From JAFDWI01 sp963764215 (GTDB lineage Bacteria > Actinomycetota > Acidimicrobiia > Acidimicrobiales > Iamiaceae), in the NCBI GenBank assembly GCA_963764215.1, contig CAVXRS010000005.1, forward strand, positions 682,001 to 746,000: DNA of 64,000 bases. Reading direction: 5' to 3'. The notes under the pieces were generated by a model. The model had not been told where the DNA came from, ran no database searches, and saw nothing but the letters and a program-made list of their open reading frames with translations. Of the stretch, positions 1 through 9,379 are shown piece after piece. Position 1 is the stretch's first letter. Every line of letters starts with the position of its first letter. The translations under genes and the position numbers were made by a program.

Positions 1-147
1 ACGGGCATGGCGTTGGTAGCTGAGGCGGGTCCCCGGCTTGACCGTGATTCGCTTGACCTTGAAGCCTTCGGCAGTGGCATCCTCGAGGACGGTGTAGGAA
101 CCCCAGGGGCGTTCGTCGTACTCCCGTCCCTGTGGATCTTCGGTCAC
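1..147 (-). CDS. Mannose-6-phosphate isomerase-type cupin, N-terminal part
   Basis: The gene runs off the left edge, so only about 49 N-terminal residues are visible. They contain ERPWGSYTVLED followed by FKVKRITVKPGTRLSYQRH. This is the start of the cupin domain found in type II phosphomannose isomerases and at the C-terminus of ManC enzymes. The family interconverts fructose-6-phosphate and mannose-6-phosphate, or makes GDP-mannose when fused to a guanylyltransferase. The GTG start at 147 overlaps the gmd stop codon (GTGA), which suggests translational coupling. Context with gmd and rmd supports a role in GDP-mannose supply. Because the protein begins directly with the cupin, it is more likely a stand-alone cupin isomerase than a full ManC. 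Confidence 0.7.
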   Translation of the reverse strand, partial: MTEDPQGREYDERPWGSYTVLEDATAEGFKVKRITVKPGTRLSYQRHAR

Positions 148-1126
148 GACCGCAGTCCGCCGAGTTCGCCGGAGCACAGCGCGAGGTCGGCGTCGACCAT
201 CGTTCGCACCAGTTCGGGGAAGCTCATCTTGGGTTCCCAGCCCAGGGTCGTCCGGGCCTTGGTGGCATCGCCGATCAGCAGATCGACCTCGGCCGGTCGC
301 ATGAAGCGGTCGTCGGTCACCACGTGGTCGTGGTAGTCGAGACCGACGTGAGAGAAGGCCAGTTCGCAGAATTCGCGCACCGAATGGGTCTCACCGGTCG
401 CCACCACGTAGTCGTCGGGTTCGTCCTGTTGCAGCATCCGCCACATCGCGTCGACATAGTCGCCGGCGAACCCCCAGTCGCGTTGCGCATCGAGGTTGCC
501 CAACGCCAACTCCCGTTGGTGGCCGAGTTTGATGCGGGCGACGGCGTGGCTGATCTTGCGGGTGACGAACTCCAGCCCGCGACGTGGTGATTCGTGATTG
601 AACAGGATGCCCGACGAGGCGTGCAGCCCGAAGCTCTCCCGGTAGTTGATCGTGATCCAGTGACCGTAGATCTTCGCGACGCCGTAGGGGCTTCGTGGGT
701 ACAGCGGGGTCGATTCGGACTGGGGAACCTCCTGGACCTTGCCGAACATCTCCAGGAAGAGGCCTGGTAGAAGCGGATGCCGGGGTCCGCGAACCTGATG
801 GCATCCAGCACCCGGGTCACCCCGAGCGCGGTCGTCTGGCCGGTCAGGACCGGTTGAGCCCAGGACGTCTGGACGAAGGACTGGGCGGCGAGGTTGTACA
901 CCTCGTCGGGCGCCTGGTCACGCACGATGTTGATCAACGACAACTCGTCCAGCAGATCGCCCGAGACGAACGTGACACGGTCCTGGATGTGGGCGATCCG
1001 CTCGAAGGTCACGGTGGAGGAACGACGCACCATGCCGATGACCTCGTAGCCCTTGTCGAGAAGCAGTTCCGCGAGATAGGACCCGTCCTGACCGGTGATG
1101 CCGGTGATGAGGGCTCGCTTGGTCAT
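144..1126 (-). CDS. gmd: GDP-mannose 4,6-dehydratase (one frameshift)
   Basis: The product converts GDP-mannose to GDP-4-keto-6-deoxymannose with NADP in the cytoplasm. The N-terminus shows the Rossmann motif ALITGITGQDGSYLAELLL. The catalytic Tyr-Lys pair lies in YPRSPYGVAKIYGHW, and the C-terminus contains GWEPKMSFPELV. The reading frame breaks near 751-754, where FYQASS should run into EMFGKVQEVP. One missing base explains this, so the gene is probably intact in the organism. Restored length is about 327 residues, normal for GMD. The ATG at 1126 has AGGAG 8 bases upstream. The gene lies between the rmd-like reductase and the cupin isomerase on the same strand and is probably in one operon with them. 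Confidence 0.93.
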
Positions 1127-1167
1127 GTGTGGGTACTCCTGGGCTGTGAATGGTGAGACATGGTGGT

Positions 1168-2137
1168 TCACTTGGAGTCGGACGCGGCGACGCCAGTCGT
1201 CGAGGAGGTCTTCGAGAGTCTGTGCGAGCGGAAGCTTCGGCTCCCAACCCGTGGAACGGGTGATCCTGGAGTGGTCACCGCGCAGGACCGGAACGTCGAC
1301 CGGGCGCAGCAGGCTCGCGTCGGTCACGAAGCGCATCGGATGCTTGGCGTGTGAGAGGAGCATTCTCGGCCAACTCCTGCACCGCCACGTCATGCGCCGG
1401 AACAGACGTTGTACACCTCGCCGGGTGTGCCGTCGGTGATCAGCATCCGGTAGGCGCGCACGACGTCACGGACGTCGGTGAAGTCACGCCGTGCCGAAAG
1501 GTTGCCGATGGGGATCTCGTCGGTTCCCTCGAGCTCGTTGCGCGACGATTCTCGAGGCGATCGCCGAGGCGACGAAGCGGTCGGTCTGGCCCGGGCCGAG
1601 GTGATTGAACGCCCGGACCCGCAGCACGCCCAGGCCACGTCCGAGGAAGGCCTGCAGCCCGAGGAAGTCGGCGGCGACCTTGGACGCCGCGTAGGGCGAG
1701 ACGGGTCGGAGCGGCGCGGTCTCGGTGATGGGGAGGTCGTCCTCGGCGACGGCGCCGTAGACGTCGGCGCTGGAGACGATCAGGACCCGTTCGACACCGG
1801 CGGCGACGGCGGCGAGCAGAATGTTGAGCGTTCCGTCGGCGTTGACCCGGAACGCAGCTGGTCGGAGTCGACCAGGAGCGCGCCGACGTCGGCCCATCCT
1901 GCGAGGTGGTAGATGGCATCGGGCCGGGTCTTGTCGAGGAGTGCGGCGACTGCGTCGGTGTCGGTGATGTCGACACCGTCGGTGGTGTGGTCGCTCTTCT
2001 CCACCTCGTCACCGTATTCGTGGAGGTGGGTGACGAGGTGGGTGCCGACGAATCCGGCGGCGCCGGTGACGAGTGCTTCTCATGCGGACACCGGACGGGC
2101 GCCGGTCGAGGATTGCCGGAGGCGTTGGCTGGATCAT
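1168..2137 (-). CDS. rmd: NAD(P)-dependent sugar-nucleotide reductase/epimerase, Rmd-like (several frameshifts)
   Basis: This is an extended SDR family protein. Fragments in three frames join to ALVTGAAGFVGTHLVTHL, then PDAIYHLAGWADVG, the active-site stretch SSADVYGAV with SPYAASKVAADF, and finally DFTDVRDVVRAYRML and GWEPKLPLAQTLEDLL. Family knowledge and the neighbouring gmd suggest GDP-4-keto-6-deoxymannose reductase, giving GDP-rhamnose or a similar deoxyhexose. At least five single-base breaks are needed, near 2076, 1857, 1540, 1404 and 1362. I place the start at ATG 2137 because a TAGACT box lies 8 bases upstream; the alternative is ATG 2083. The stop near 1168 is uncertain because the last readable frame runs on into gmd without a stop, so another indel is likely. 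Confidence 0.75.
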
Positions 2138-2145
2138 CCCGGGGG

Positions 2146-2151
2146 AGTCTA
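2146..2151 (-). promoter_or_regulatory. Leaderless-type -10 box TAGACT for the rmd-like gene
   Basis: On the minus strand TAGACT is followed by 8 bases and then ATG at 2137. The same TANNNT-start spacing recurs before many genes in this window. Confidence 0.5.
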
Positions 2152-2291
2152 GGAGAAGCGTGGCCGTCGATCGGGTTGCGCTCGCACTCCGGTTCGTGCA
2201 CTCACCTTCGGGATCGCCGCCGGTGCGGCCCGGCGCTGAGCCGCAGGGCCCCTCGGCGGTCCCGCGGTGGGTCCACGTGGCCCCGCGAAGG

Positions 2292-2297
2292 TAGTCT
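2292..2297 (+). promoter_or_regulatory. Leaderless-type -10 box TAGTCT for the ABC exporter
   Basis: TAGTCT is followed by 8 bases and then a GTG at 2306. That GTG opens a frame that hits a stop unless one base is corrected, so the box also helps decide the true start of the exporter permease. Confidence 0.5.
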
Positions 2298-2305
2298 GGC
2301 AACCC

Positions 2306-3353
2306 TGTGACAGAGCGTGTACCCGACCGCGGTGCGGACGAATGAGCGGATCCGGCCGGCAGGTCGAGACCGTTGACGCCCCGTCGAACGAGGTCGGCGA
2401 CGCACCGGATGGGTCGGCCCCGGCATCTTCGTATCGGCCGCACGGCCGGGCTCAGCTGCGGACGACCGAGATCTCGAAGCGTCCCGGTGCGATCCGGCGC
2501 ATCCGCGACGTCTGGCGCTACCGGGAACTGCTCGGGCAACCTGGTCCGCAAGGAACTCAAGGTCAAGTACAAGGACTCGATTCTCGGGTTCCTCTGGAGC
2601 CTGCTGAACCCGGCTTTGCAGCTCATCGTCTACTCCTTCGTGTTCGGCGTCGTCTTCAAATCGGGTATCCCGATGTTCGCGATCTATTTCATCTGCGGAC
2701 TGTTGCCCTGGACGTTCTTCACCAGCGCGCTCAGCAGTGGTTCTTCGTCGGTCGTCGGCAACGCCCAGCTGGTGAACAAGGTGTGGTTCCCCAGGGAGAT
2801 CCTCCCGCTCGCATCGGTCGGCGCGGCGCTGGTGCACTGGTTGCTGCAGTCGATCGTGTTGGTCATCGCGTTGTTCGTGGTCCAGCGGGCTCCCGACTGG
2901 CCGTACCTGCCGTTGTTGATCCCGGCCGTGCTGGTCCTGGTCACCTTCAGCGCCTCGCTGGCGATCATGCTCAGCGCCATCAACGTCTACCTTCGGGATA
3001 CCCAGCACCTGCTCGAGCTGGTGTTGTTGGCCTGGTTCTGGGCGACGCCGATCGTGTGGCGCGTACCCGCTGATCGCCGAAAAGCTCGCCGCGCACGGCC
3101 TGCCCGCAAATCTGGGCTTCATCAACCCGCTCACGCCGATCATTCTGACGTTCCAACGTGCGCTGTACCACGAGGATGTCTGCAATGGTACCCGGATGAT
3201 CAACGGCAATCCGGTGACCGGTGTCGTCCCGGCCGGTTCGGTGTGGTGGTACCTGCGCAACCTGGTGATCATCGGGGTCGGGGCGATCGTGCTGTTGTGG
3301 ATCGGGTTACGGTGTTCGGCCGGCTCGAGGACAATTTCGGTCAGGAGATCTGA
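2306..3353 (+). CDS. wzm: ABC-2 polysaccharide export permease, Wzm/TagG type (frameshifts)
   Basis: This is the membrane subunit of an ABC-2 exporter for lipid-linked polysaccharide. It has an N-terminal cytoplasmic segment, then the family signature LVRKELKVKYKDSILGFLW and about six membrane segments. These include LLPWTFFTSALSSG and NKVWFPREILPLASV, both typical of O-antigen and teichoic acid exporters. The frame breaks near 2310-2340, 2534, 3060 and 3312, and the pieces join in the expected order to LEDNFGQEI at the end. The start is either GTG 2306, behind a TAGTCT box, or ATG 2342. The ATPase begins 8 bases downstream, so the two are one transport unit. The substrate is not visible; the surrounding glycosyltransferases point to a mannose or deoxyhexose glycan. 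Confidence 0.88.
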
Positions 3354-3361
3354 ACAACATC

Positions 3362-4610
3362 GTGGTTGCTGCAATCGAGATCGTCGACGTGACCAAGAAG
3401 TTCCGCCTGTATCAGGAGAAGATGCAGTCGGCCAAGGAACGCATCATCAAGTTCGGCCGGGTGCCCTATGAGGACTTCTATGCCCTGAAGAACGTGAGCT
3501 TCGAGGTGGCGGAAGGAACCGACGACCGGCCTGTTGGGTCACAACGGATCCGGCAAGTCCACGCTGCTCAAGTGCGTGGCCGGGACCATGCGGCCCAGCG
3601 AGGGCGTGATCCGCACCCGTGGTCGGCTTGCGGCCCTGCTCGAGTTGGGCGCCGGGTTCCACGGCGACCTCACCGGGCGTGAGAACCTCTACCTGAACGG
3701 GTCGATCCTCGGGTTCTCCAAGACCGATGTCAACCGCATCTTCGACGACGTCGTGGATTTTGCCGAGATCGCTCCGTTCATCGACATGCAGGTGAAGCAC
3801 TATTCGTCCGGCATGACCGCCCGCCTCGGGTTCGCGCTGGCGATCCACGTCGATCCGGACATCGTGCTGGTGGACGAGGTGCTCTCGGTCGGCGACGAGT
3901 CGTTCCAGCGCAAGTGTCTGGAGCGTGTCCGCGAGATGCAGGCCGAGGGCCGCACGATCCTCGTGGTCACCCACGCCGCCGACCTTCTGCGTCAGATCTG
4001 CCAACAGGGGGTCGTGCTCGACCGGGGTGAGGTGGTGGCAACCGGTGACCCCGGACCGACGATCCGGGCTTTCCGCGACTCGTTGATCCAGCGGGGGCTG
4101 GCCTTCGCCGAAGGCCTCGAGGGCGACGAAGCGGATCTCGCCACCGAGCGGGAACTCTCCCGCAAGGTTCGCTTCACTGACGTGAACGTCGTCTATCCGG
4201 GGACCGAACGCTATCTCGAACCTGGTCAGTCGCTCAGGATCGAGTGTGCGTACGACGCGACCGAACGGATCGACGATGTGGTTTTCGCGATCAACATCTT
4301 CGATCCCGACGGCCACCTGATCGTCGGGACGAACTCGGACGTGGTGGACGAGGACATCGACTATGTCGAGGGAACCGGCGTGGTCACCTTCGACTTCGAG
4401 ACCGTCCCACTGCTCGACGGCGATTACGAATTCCACGTCGGCATGCATTCTCACGAAGGTGAGGAGTACGACCATTTCGAGAGCAAGGAACCGATCCAGG
4501 TGATGAACCGGGGTCGGATGGTGGGTCGGGTCACCTTCCCGCTCCATTTCGAACACCAGCGCTCCTCCGACCGTTCGGTCCCACCACCCAAGGTCGATTC
4601 GCAGGCCTGA
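3362..4610 (+). CDS. wzt: ABC polysaccharide export ATP-binding protein, Wzt type (one frameshift)
   Basis: This ATPase powers export by the preceding permease. It shows Walker A GHNGSGKST, the signature YSSGMTARLGFALA and Walker B DIVLVDEVLSVGDESF with the switch histidine in VVTHAA. After about residue 250 there is a C-terminal beta-sandwich-like extension (FTDVNVV onward). This resembles the Wzt_C domain that binds the non-reducing end of O-antigens in E. coli O8/O9a. The frame breaks near 3520, where one extra G splits FEVAEGT from TGLLGHNG. The GTG start at 3362 follows the permease by 8 bases. Presence of the C-terminal domain suggests export of a completed, end-capped chain; the methyltransferase at 10541-11887 could supply such a cap. 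Confidence 0.9.
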
Positions 4611-4655
4611 GAAACGGCCGGGGTCCGAGTCGGACGGGCCCGGTACCGGAGTCCG

Positions 4656-5825
4656 TCAGGACGCTGAGATGATCCGCCGGTACATCGCCGCCACGCCGGC
4701 GGCGGTGTCGTCCCACGACCAGATTGCCGCTCTGGCGCGGCCTCGGTCGACCCGATCGGCCCGAGTCCGGGCGTCGTCGTCGAGTACCTCGTCGATCGCA
4801 TCGGCGAGTGCCCGGATGCCTTCGGGTCGGTCGTGGGACAGGGCCGCCGCCGACACCGTCGTCGCCGCGTCGCCGAGCACCTCCGGTAGTGCTCCCGCGT
4901 CGGTGGCCACCACCGGAGTTCCCGCAGCCATCGCCTCGAGTGGGGGCAGACCGAACCCTTCGTAGCGGGACGGATACACGAGAACCTCCGCGCGCTCGAG
5001 CAACGTGGCGCGGTCGGCGTCGGTGACCCAGCCGAGTCGGGTGATCCGATCGCGGTGGGGATTGGCGGCGATCGCCGACTCGAGGGATTCGACACCCCAG
5101 CCGTCGGGTCCCGCGACGACCAGCCGGAGGTTCGGGCGGGCACGGGCGACCGCTGCGAACGCCTCGACGAGAGCCGGCAGGTCCTTGCGTGGCTCGATGG
5201 TGCCCAACGCCAGCAGAAACGGACCACCATCGGCCACGATGCGGCGTACCTCCGGGGACACCTCGTCGAGTCGCGGCGGGGGCCCCGGCGGGTTGACGCC
5301 GTCGCCGATGACGACCAGACGGTCCGGGTCGACCGGGAACCGCTCCCGGATCTCGTCGGCGACGAACTGCGATGACGTCTGCACCCAGGCGCCCCGGCGG
5401 ACCGCCCGTTCGATGAGCTTCGGGTAAGCGAGGGTGTCCGGGCTGCACAACTCGGGATAGCGCACGGGCGTCAGATCGTGCACCGTGACCACCGCCGCGG
5501 CCCTTCGGGTCGGGGGGACCACGAAGTTCGGCCCGTGCACGATGTCGACCGGCCCGGTGAACCACTCGGCCACCGGTCCGTCGATTCGCATCCATGCCGC
5601 ACGCAACGGCCGGGCCGGTGCCGGTCGGGCCATGGTCCGCACCCCGTCCGGGCACACCTCTCGGAGCCGGTTCCGACCCCGCCAGGACACCGCGAATGCG
5701 ACCATTTCGAGGTCGTCACGTCGGGCGAGACGGGTCAGGACCTCGGTCGCGAACGTCCCCACCCCCGTACGGTTCCCGAGACAGGCCGTCGCGTCGAAGG
5801 CCACCTTGACGAGGTTGCGAGGCAC
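4656..5825 (-). CDS. Glycosyltransferase family 4
   Basis: This 389-residue GT-B enzyme transfers a sugar from a nucleotide donor in the cytoplasm. The N-terminal domain shows VKVAFDATACLGNRTGVGTF and the acceptor-side DIVHGPNF. The C-terminal nucleotide-binding domain shows LALGTIEPRKDL and the E-x7-E element in YPSRYEGFGLPPLEAMAAGTPVV. Length and motif order match retaining GT4 mannosyl- or glucosyltransferases. It faces the wzt gene tail to tail. The GTG start at 5825 is preceded by TACGCT 11 bases upstream. Donor and acceptor cannot be read from the sequence, but a mannose-type donor is plausible beside gmd and rmd. Confidence 0.88.
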   Translation of the reverse strand: MPRNLVKVAFDATACLGNRTGVGTFATEVLTRLARRDDLEMVAFAVSWRGRNRLREVCPDGVRTMARPAPARPLRAAWMRIDGPVAEWFTGPVDIVHGPNFVVPPTRRAAAVVTVHDLTPVRYPELCSPDTLAYPKLIERAVRRGAWVQTSSQFVADEIRERFPVDPDRLVVIGDGVNPPGPPPRLDEVSPEVRRIVADGGPFLLALGTIEPRKDLPALVEAFAAVARARPNLRLVVAGPDGWGVESLESAIAANPHRDRITRLGWVTDADRATLLERAEVLVYPSRYEGFGLPPLEAMAAGTPVVATDAGALPEVLGDAATTVSAAALSHDRPEGIRALADAIDEVLDDDARTRADRVDRGRARAAIWSWDDTAAGVAAMYRRIISAS

Positions 5826-5836
5826 GATCGCGGGGG

Positions 5837-5842
5837 AGCGTA
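5837..5842 (-). promoter_or_regulatory. Candidate -10 box TACGCT for the GT4 gene
   Basis: TACGCT on the minus strand lies 11 bases before the GTG start at 5825, giving at most a very short leader. Confidence 0.4.
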
Positions 5843-5946
5843 TCGGATCCGGGGCGTCTGAGGTCGGACCGTGCGCCGATTCGCGCGACGCGGAAATGGT
5901 CGGCGATCGCTTGTCAATCGGGTTCCGGTGTGCTCAAATTGCAGAG

Positions 5947-6524
5947 ATGTCGTTTCGCACGTCCCGGCGATTCGGGCTACCGCTGGCGGGGATCACGGGT
6001 TTGACACTGCTGTTGACGGTCCTTGCCGGGTGTGGTTCGAGCAGTTCCCGCGGCGGTGCCTCCGCGTCGACGACCACCACCCCCCACCTCGTCGACGTCG
6101 GCCATGGCATCGACGTCGACGCCACCCACCACTGCTCCCACGCTCGGCGTCCACGACCAGCACCGGAGCCTCGTCGACCACGGTCCCGACGACCGGATCC
6201 GGGGGCGTGAAGACTCCGAAGACCCCCGCGGGCCTCTTCCTGAACACGCACACCCTGTCGATGGGACAGGGAGACGGGCCGACTCAGGGGACCTCGACAT
6301 GTCGAACCTCGCCCGGGGCGACGTGTACAATCCGGTTCTCGTCTTCGTCAGGATCGGAGGCACTACCGGTGAAGAAGGTGGGAAGCGATGGCGCGGTCTC
6401 CTGGAACTGGACCCCGGCTGCGGTCGGCCTGTCCCCAGGACAATGGAACGTCAAGGTGATCGCCGCACTCGGCGGTCACGAAGCCACAGCACGCGACGTG
6501 CTCGGACTCACGGTGGTTCCCTGA
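5947..6524 (+). CDS. Secreted lipoprotein with Ser/Thr/Pro linker (two frameshifts)
   Basis: The N-terminus is a lipoprotein signal peptide with basic residues, a hydrophobic core and the lipobox VLAGC, with the lipidated Cys at about residue 29. A Ser/Thr/Pro-rich linker follows, then a domain of about 100 residues with two cysteines (STCRTSPGATCTIRF) ending in ARDVLGLTVVP. I do not recognise the domain; the strand-rich pattern around QWNVKVIAALGG looks immunoglobulin-like, which is only a guess. Breaks near 6079, in a run of C, and near 6144 split the linker. The next gene starts 1 base after the stop, so both secreted proteins are probably made together. Confidence 0.6.
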
Positions 6525-6525
6525 C

Positions 6526-8067
6526 ATGCATGCACGACCCGGTAGAGCCCGATCGATCGTGGTCCTCGCGCTGATCGCGGCGTTCTGTTGCGTGAGCGTC
6601 GTCACCATCCGTCATTCGAATCGTGCCGCCGCGGCCACGTTCGACCGGAACAATCTCATGTCCGATGCGGTGTTCAACGCCACCGGCACGATGAGCACCG
6701 CCCAGATCCAGTCGTTCTTGAACCGGTACCCGCACTCGTGCCTGCGCTCGTACTCGGCGCCGCTCCCGATCGACTACTCCACCTATGGCGGCAACACGTC
6801 GGCTGCGGCGGTCATCCACGCGTCGGCCCAGCTCTACGGCGTGAACCCCCAGGTGCTCCTGGTGACCCTTGAGAAGGAACAGAACCTCGTCACGGGCAAT
6901 TCGGGCTGTTCGTCGTGGCGGTACTGGTCGGCGATGGGCTACGCCTGTCCCGATGGAGGGGCTCGCTACGACTATCCGTCGCTGGGCATCTACGGGACCT
7001 GTGTGTCGGCAGAACGCCACGCCGGTTTCAGCGCCCAGGTCAACCACGGGGCGTGGCAACTGCAGTTCAACGCCCAACGGGCAGTGGGGAACCTGAACTG
7101 GCGGGGCAACCAGTCGATCCACAACTACGGCTTCTACACCAAGGGATACCGCCAGCAGTACGCGGGCGCCCCGATTGTGTACTACGACGGGAAGGCCACC
7201 GTCGACGGAACGACGGTGACCATGTCGAACGGTCCGACGGCCACGCTGTACACCTACACGCCGCATCTGTCGGCCAACCAGGCGTTCGTGACCCTGTTCA
7301 CGGGGTGGTTCGGATCGACGCAGACCCCAGGGCCGATCCCGACGACGGTTCCGCCCACGACCAGGCCACCATCGACGAAACTCCCTCCGGAGACCACGGC
7401 TCCTGCGACCATTCCGCCGCCGCCGACCACGTCCGGCGCGAACGGCAACTTCGTGGAGAATCTCTACTGGCTCACCGCAGGGCGTTTCGCCTCGGACTCC
7501 GAGCTGAACTTCTGGCTCGGATATCTGGGCAACGGTGGCGATCGGACCGTCATGGTCAACTGGCTGAACGCGGTGCCCGAACACCGCCAGAGCGTCGTCG
7601 CGAACGACTACCGGCAACTGCTCCGTCGCGCCGTCGACGCGGGTGGGTCGAAGACCTGGACCCACCAGCTCGCCCTGACCGGCCGCAACGATGTGGTCCT
7701 GGCGGGTCTCGCCAGCTCCTCCGAGTACTACCGGACCTGTGCGGACAACGACGATTCCCTGTACGTGAAGTGTCTGTACATCGACCTGCTGGGCCGGCCG
7801 GTCGACGCCGGAGGATTCAAGACCTGGACCAACCAGTTGGCGACCGGTGCGATGTCACGTCGGACCGTCGCCCAGCGCATCCTCGCCAGCGGCGAGTACA
7901 CACAGCGCTTCGTGGCCAAGTCCTACAAGCTGATCCTGGGTCGCAACGACGTCGACCCGGGGGGGATGACCACGTGGTCGAAGGTGTATCGGGGCGCCTT
8001 CGACGAGGATCGGGTGTTCGGCGGTCTCGAGCGCAGTGGGTCCGGCTTCAACTACCTGTCCCAGTAG
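6526..8067 (+). CDS. Secreted protein: SLT-like domain plus DUF4214 region
   Basis: The 513-residue product has a signal peptide (SIVVLALIAAFCCVSVV). A domain spanning about residues 40-265 follows, including LYGVNPQVLLVTLEKEQNLV. Its helix with Glu-Lys-Glu resembles the catalytic region of lytic transglycosylase-like and peptidoglycan-binding domains. A Thr/Pro linker follows (about 265-305). The C-terminal 200 residues hold DUF4214-type repeats, with LLGRPVDAGGFKTWTNQL and LILGRNDVDPGGMTTWSK as two copies. DUF4214 occurs in secreted and S-layer-like proteins of unknown role. The gene follows the lipoprotein by 1 base. Its position between glycan export and glycosyltransferase genes suggests wall remodelling or anchoring, but enzymatic activity is inference. 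Confidence 0.72.
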   Translation: MHARPGRARSIVVLALIAAFCCVSVVTIRHSNRAAAATFDRNNLMSDAVFNATGTMSTAQIQSFLNRYPHSCLRSYSAPLPIDYSTYGGNTSAAAVIHASAQLYGVNPQVLLVTLEKEQNLVTGNSGCSSWRYWSAMGYACPDGGARYDYPSLGIYGTCVSAERHAGFSAQVNHGAWQLQFNAQRAVGNLNWRGNQSIHNYGFYTKGYRQQYAGAPIVYYDGKATVDGTTVTMSNGPTATLYTYTPHLSANQAFVTLFTGWFGSTQTPGPIPTTVPPTTRPPSTKLPPETTAPATIPPPPTTSGANGNFVENLYWLTAGRFASDSELNFWLGYLGNGGDRTVMVNWLNAVPEHRQSVVANDYRQLLRRAVDAGGSKTWTHQLALTGRNDVVLAGLASSSEYYRTCADNDDSLYVKCLYIDLLGRPVDAGGFKTWTNQLATGAMSRRTVAQRILASGEYTQRFVAKSYKLILGRNDVDPGGMTTWSKVYRGAFDEDRVFGGLERSGSGFNYLSQ

Positions 8068-8107
8068 TCGTGAGCCCGGACGCGTGGGCCTTCGAATCGG
8101 GCGGCGC

Positions 8108-9379
8108 TTAGTGGGAGGCGCTCGCCGCGCTGATCATCTCGGCCATTGCCGACCCGAAGTCGTCCCAGGTGAATCGATCCGCCCACTTACGCCCGGCGGA
8201 TTCGTCGGCCCGTTTGGTGTCCGCGGGGCGGTCCATGAGCGTGGCGATGCCCTCGCTGAGCAGTTCCCACCGGTTCTCGACCAACAGACAGTTCGGACCC
8301 GCGACCTCGCGGAGCGACGAGTTGTCGTAGGCGACGACCGGGCAGCCGAGACTCAGCGACTCGACGACCGGCAGTCCGAAACCTTCGTAGATGCTCGGGA
8401 AGACGAAGGCTTCGGCGTGCGTGTAGAGCCACGCCCGCAGGTGGTGGTCGACGAACCCGAGGAGATGGATGTCGTCGCGGTACGACGAGCTCTGCAGGGC
8501 ATGGCGCGTCGTCGGGGACAGGACCCGGTCGACCGAGACGAAGTCGTAGCCGCCGAGGACCAGCTTCAGTCGGCGACCGGCGGCCCGCAGGGAATTGAAC
8601 GCGGCGACGAGATCGTCGATGCGCCGCCGTTCGTCGGTGCCGCCCATGAAGAACACGAACGGGGTCGTGTCGAGTCCGAGTCCGGTGACCCGGTACCGGG
8701 TCATGAGGTCCGCCTCGTCGTCGCCTTCTTCGAGCCCGGCCCCGTGGCCCAGATGGGCGACGCGGATCTCGGGCATCGACGTTCCCAGGCCGTGCTCCTC
8801 GGCGAAGGACCGGGTGGTGGCGGCCGTGTGGTCGGAGATGACCAGGACACCAGCGGCGCGTCGGAGCGCGGCGGTCAGCATCCGTTCGTAGATCGTCCTC
8901 GTCGCGGCCTTGTAGACGGCCTGCTTCACCGGCAGCCCGGCGCGTCTGGCGGCGGCATAGGTCGGTCGGTAGTTCTCGGGAAACTGGTCGCCCAGGAGCA
9001 GGGGGATCTGGTCGTAGAGCACCACGATCGCCGGGACCGACTCGGGCACACCGAGCATGAAGTCGAACTCGACGAACACGTCGCAGGTGTCGGCAAGAAG
9101 CTGCTCGCGCTCGGCGGTCAGCGGTGCGATCGCCTTGGCGATGCGCGGAAAGCGTGGGTTGGGGTACACCACCGTGGTCGTGGTCCGGTCCGAATCGATC
9201 AGCGAGGAAGCCAGTCGGGACACGTCGGGGCCGTCGGGATCGACGTAGAGCACCATCGAGTCATCCACCTCGAGGTGCGCGTCCAACCACTCGAGGGTCC
9301 GTCTCGCCACTTCACCGATGCCGCGGAACTGGTGCCCGACCTGGAAGACGCGGAAGTCGATGCCGACCCGGGTGGTCAT
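8108..9379 (-). CDS. Glycosyltransferase family 4
   Basis: This is a 423-residue GT-B enzyme. The N-terminal part begins MTTRVGIDFRVFQVGHQFRG and contains DVFVEFDFMLG. The C-terminal domain has FVFFMGGTDERRRIDDLVAAF and the E-x7-E element in FPSIYEGFGLPVVESLSLGCPVV. The start ATG at 9379 overlaps the stop of the next upstream gene by 4 bases, so it is the last gene of a three-gene operon with the second GT4 and the methyltransferase. The operon order suggests sequential sugar additions on one glycan followed by chain capping. Donor sugar is unknown. Confidence 0.88.
   Translation of the reverse strand: MTTRVGIDFRVFQVGHQFRGIGEVARRTLEWLDAHLEVDDSMVLYVDPDGPDVSRLASSLIDSDRTTTTVVYPNPRFPRIAKAIAPLTAEREQLLADTCDVFVEFDFMLGVPESVPAIVVLYDQIPLLLGDQFPENYRPTYAAARRAGLPVKQAVYKAATRTIYERMLTAALRRAAGVLVISDHTAATTRSFAEEHGLGTSMPEIRVAHLGHGAGLEEGDDEADLMTRYRVTGLGLDTTPFVFFMGGTDERRRIDDLVAAFNSLRAAGRRLKLVLGGYDFVSVDRVLSPTTRHALQSSSYRDDIHLLGFVDHHLRAWLYTHAEAFVFPSIYEGFGLPVVESLSLGCPVVAYDNSSLREVAGPNCLLVENRWELLSEGIATLMDRPADTKRADESAGRKWADRFTWDDFGSAMAEMISAASASH

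Noticed and set aside
317..1393. Continuous open frame joining the end of the rmd-like gene to the start of gmd, suggesting a fusion protein
   Set aside because: gmd has its own AGGAG and ATG at 1126, and the frame then leaves the GMD sequence. A missing indel near the rmd stop is the simpler explanation.
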